DNA of 7,071 bases, taken from NCBI GenBank assembly GCA_002409975.1, contig DHOO01000125.1, positions 29,870 through 36,940 of the forward strand, given 5' to 3'. The position numbers and the translations under genes were made by a program. Source of the stretch: Firmicutes bacterium UBA5388 (GTDB lineage: Bacteria > Bacillota > UBA4882 > UBA10575). This document shows, piece after piece, positions 5,075 through 7,071 of this stretch (position 1 is its first letter; every line of letters starts with the position of its first letter). The notes under the pieces were generated by a model. It made no database searches. It was not told the origin of the DNA and saw only the letters and a program-made list of their open reading frames with translations.

Positions 5075-6937
5075 ATGATCAAAGCGCTAAATCTCTCCAA
5101 GTCCTATGGGGAACAAATCCTATTTACCGATGCTAATTTTGTAATCAATCCTGGAGAACGAGTTGGACTGGTAGGCCGAAACGGTCATGGTAAAACCACC
5201 CTTTTACGATTAATCACCGGACAGGAGCATCCGGATAGCGGAACCATTTCTATTCCAAAAAACTACTCCCTTGGTTATCTGGAGCAACATCTGCAGTTCT
5301 CCCGTCCAACTCTTCTCGAAGAAGCTTGTCTTGGGCTACCCGCTGCCCAAAAATACGAAAGTTGGCGAGTAGAGAAGATCCTTTTTGGTCTGGGGTTTAC
5401 TAAATCTGGTCTCCAGCGTCCGCCGGAAGAGTTCTCTGGCGGCTTCCAGGTCCGTTTAAACCTAGCCAAGGTGCTGGTAGCCGAACCAAATTTACTACTT
5501 TTAGACGAACCCACCAACTATCTTGATATCACCTCAATCCGGTGGTTAATCCGGTTCTTACAGGGATGGGAGCATGAATTAATGCTGATTACTCATGATC
5601 GGAGCTTCATGGATAGTGTCATCACTCATACCCTTGGGATCCACCGCCAAAAAATGCGAAAAATTGCCGGGGAAACCGAAAAATACTATACGCAGCTTGC
5701 TAAAGAAGAGGAAATTTATGAAAAAACACGGCTCAATGAGGAAAAAAAACGCAAGGAGACCGCACTCTTTATTAATAGGTTCCGGTACAAAGCTACCCTT
5801 AGCAGTCGCGTCCAATCCCGAATCAAGATGCTGGAGAAAGCGGCTAAGTTAGAAAAACTAGCCCCCATTGAGGAACTGGAGTTTTCCTTCCCGGAAGAGT
5901 TTATGCCCGCCAAGGTCGTCATGCAGGCCCAAAATCTTTCCTTTTCCTATCATAAAAAAGAGCCTTTCCTGATTAATAGCCTGAATATCACCGTAGAAAA
6001 AAATGACCGCATCGGCATCATTGGCCAAAATGGGAAAGGCAAATCCACCCTACTTAAACTCTTAGCCGACAAACTTGGACCCCTGGGCGGTTCCATTACA
6101 CGGCATCCGGGATTAAAAACCGGCTATTTTGGTCAAACCAATATTGAGCAGCTCGATCCGGATAAAACGATCTTGGAAGAGATCATCGCTACCACTCCAA
6201 ACTGCACTCCACAACAAGCCCGGAACATTAGTGGCGCTTTTATGTTTAGCGGTGATTTATCCTTAAAAAAGATCCGCGTGCTCTCAGGCGGAGAAAAAAG
6301 CCGTGTCCTTCTGGCTAAACTTTTGGTCTCTCCCAGTAACCTGTTATTACTGGATGAACCGACTAACCATCTGGATATGGATTCCTGTGATTCTTTATTG
6401 GAAGCGCTTGATGCCTATAATGGCGCAGTGTTAATCGTCACCCATAATGAACTCTACCTCCACGCCCTAGTCAACAAATTAATCATCTTCGACCGAGGAA
6501 GCATCTCCGTTTTTAACGGCAGTTACCAGCGTTTCCTCTCTGAGCTTGGTTGGGAGGGGGATCAGGAAGCAGAGGAATTAAAAATTAAAACTCCAAGCAA
6601 CACTAGGCCATCGGTTAATCAGGGAAAAGTTCTCCGGCAAGAAAGAGCAGAAATTATTACTCGCCGAGCACAGGTATTGAAACCGTTAGAACAGAAATTA
6701 TCCCAGCTAGAAAAGGCCATCTCCCAACTGGAAGAGGAGCTGCGGCAGAATAATCAAGAACTAATTACCGCTTCTACTAATGGAGATGGCGAAGCCATTG
6801 CTAATTTAGCAAAAAGAAACGCTGAAATCAACGTAGAAGCGGAAAAACTCTATAGTGAATTAGAGAAGTTTACTGGTGACTACGAACAGGCGACCGAAGA
6901 ATTTGAAGAGAAGTTAAAGAGCATCCCGACTCTTTAA
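5075..6937 (+). CDS. ABC-F family ATPase, ribosome-associated (Uup/YheS/YdiF-like)
   Basis: This soluble 620-residue protein has two ATPase cassettes and no membrane segments. Cassette 1 has Walker A GRNGHGKT (34-41), signature FSGGF (120-124), Walker B LLLLDEPTN with Asp144/Glu145 and switch His174. Cassette 2 has GQNGKGKS (317-324), LSGGE (403-407), LLLLDEPTN with Asp427/Glu428 and His457. The charged helical linker (about 198-265) is the P-site tRNA interaction segment that defines ABC-F. A C-terminal coiled coil spans about 515-615. No sizeable arm insertion is visible in cassette 1, and the linker is not lengthened as in resistance proteins, so a housekeeping translation factor acting on stalled ribosomes is most likely. 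The second switch motif reads THNE rather than the common SHDR. ATG is supported by AGGTG 8 bases upstream. The gene is transcribed alone, divergently from the sugar operon, with no functional link visible. Confidence 0.95.
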   Translation: MIKALNLSKSYGEQILFTDANFVINPGERVGLVGRNGHGKTTLLRLITGQEHPDSGTISIPKNYSLGYLEQHLQFSRPTLLEEACLGLPAAQKYESWRVEKILFGLGFTKSGLQRPPEEFSGGFQVRLNLAKVLVAEPNLLLLDEPTNYLDITSIRWLIRFLQGWEHELMLITHDRSFMDSVITHTLGIHRQKMRKIAGETEKYYTQLAKEEEIYEKTRLNEEKKRKETALFINRFRYKATLSSRVQSRIKMLEKAAKLEKLAPIEELEFSFPEEFMPAKVVMQAQNLSFSYHKKEPFLINSLNITVEKNDRIGIIGQNGKGKSTLLKLLADKLGPLGGSITRHPGLKTGYFGQTNIEQLDPDKTILEEIIATTPNCTPQQARNISGAFMFSGDLSLKKIRVLSGGEKSRVLLAKLLVSPSNLLLLDEPTNHLDMDSCDSLLEALDAYNGAVLIVTHNELYLHALVNKLIIFDRGSISVFNGSYQRFLSELGWEGDQEAEELKIKTPSNTRPSVNQGKVLRQERAEIITRRAQVLKPLEQKLSQLEKAISQLEEELRQNNQELITASTNGDGEAIANLAKRNAEINVEAEKLYSELEKFTGDYEQATEEFEEKLKSIPTL

Positions 6938-7071
6938 TCAAGAAAAAACTCCTCTCCTTCTCCCCATTATTCCATTTAAAGACGTAATCATTAACACCAA
7001 CACCAAGTGTAATACCCTTAAACGATAGTTGCTCTCCATCAATAGGCAGTCGCTCACGCCGGCTTCCTAAA
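6870..7071 (-). CDS. Possible C-terminal part of a convergent gene, unknown function, cut by window edge
   Basis: On the minus strand one frame is open from the right edge to a TAA at 6872-6870, 66 codons, with no start in the window required. It reads RLPIDGEQLSFKGITLGVG, then NDYVFKWNNGEKERSFFL and IKESGCSL. Codons favour G in the first position (GAG, GGT, GTT, GAT), which is coding-like, and the residue pattern suggests alternating beta strands. I do not recognise a family. It would overlap the end of the ABC-F gene by 68 bases tail to tail. The other minus-strand frames have stops near the edge, though one shorter frame is open for about 40 codons. A chance frame remains possible. The stretch 6938-7071 has no clear terminator for either gene. 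Confidence 0.38.
   Translation of the reverse strand, partial: LGSRRERLPIDGEQLSFKGITLGVGVNDYVFKWNNGEKERSFFLIKESGCSLTSLQILRSPVRSHQ

Noticed and set aside
5275..5922. Several 68-85 codon frames inside the ABC-F gene on both strands
   Set aside because: They are shadows of a clearly conserved ABC-F frame with all nucleotide-binding motifs intact.
1..7071. CRISPR array, transposon ends, tRNA or defence system
   Set aside because: I saw no regularly spaced repeats, transposase-like frames, tRNA-like cloverleaf or defence domains anywhere in the window.

Overview
The window carries most of a carbohydrate-uptake operon on the minus strand (about 1-4765). Convergent to nothing on its left and divergent on its right, it faces an ABC-F ATPase gene on the plus strand (5075-6937). 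Moderate-to-low GC, Gram-positive-style Shine-Dalgarno (SD) sequences (GGAGGA, GGGAGG, AAGGTGA), sigmaA-like promoters and a TTG start all point to a Bacillota-like or deep-branching thermophile-like bacterium. Nothing here fixes the genus. The substrate-binding protein lacks a good lipobox, which leaves a diderm relative possible.

Minus-strand operon, in transcription order. A strong promoter (4737-4765) drives a ROK/XylR-type repressor gene, best started at a TTG at 4708. A 67-codon ORF of unknown function follows (3452-3249) and may be a glycosidase tail. Next come a family 1 extracellular sugar-binding protein (3154-1928), a MalF-like permease (869 to 1750 or 1825) and a MalG-like permease (872-1, cut by the window edge at what looks like its last codons). 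The two permease genes overlap by an ATGA. No ATPase is present, so the transporter probably uses a shared MsmK/MalK-type ATPase encoded elsewhere or just beyond the left edge. The likely logic is that sugar enters through the CUT1 transporter while the ROK protein senses it or a derivative and represses its own operon. The substrate cannot be read from sequence alone.

The 366-base divergent region (4709-5074) holds two candidate promoters for the operon, an AT-rich palindrome that could be the ROK operator, an 8-residue leader ORF, a coding-like relic on the plus strand with stops in frame (4843-5016), and a candidate promoter for the ABC-F gene overlapping a TTGAC/GTCAA inverted repeat.

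Right part: the ABC-F protein (620 residues, two ATPase cassettes, C-terminal coiled coil) is of the ribosome-associated Uup/YheS/YdiF type. At the right edge a minus-strand frame stays open into the ABC-F 3' end and may be the C-terminal part of a convergent gene. I see no CRISPR array, tRNA, rRNA, insertion sequence or clear terminator. The main genes belong to well-known families; the less-explained items are the small ORF, the intergenic relic, the GC hairpin between binding protein and permease, and the edge ORF.
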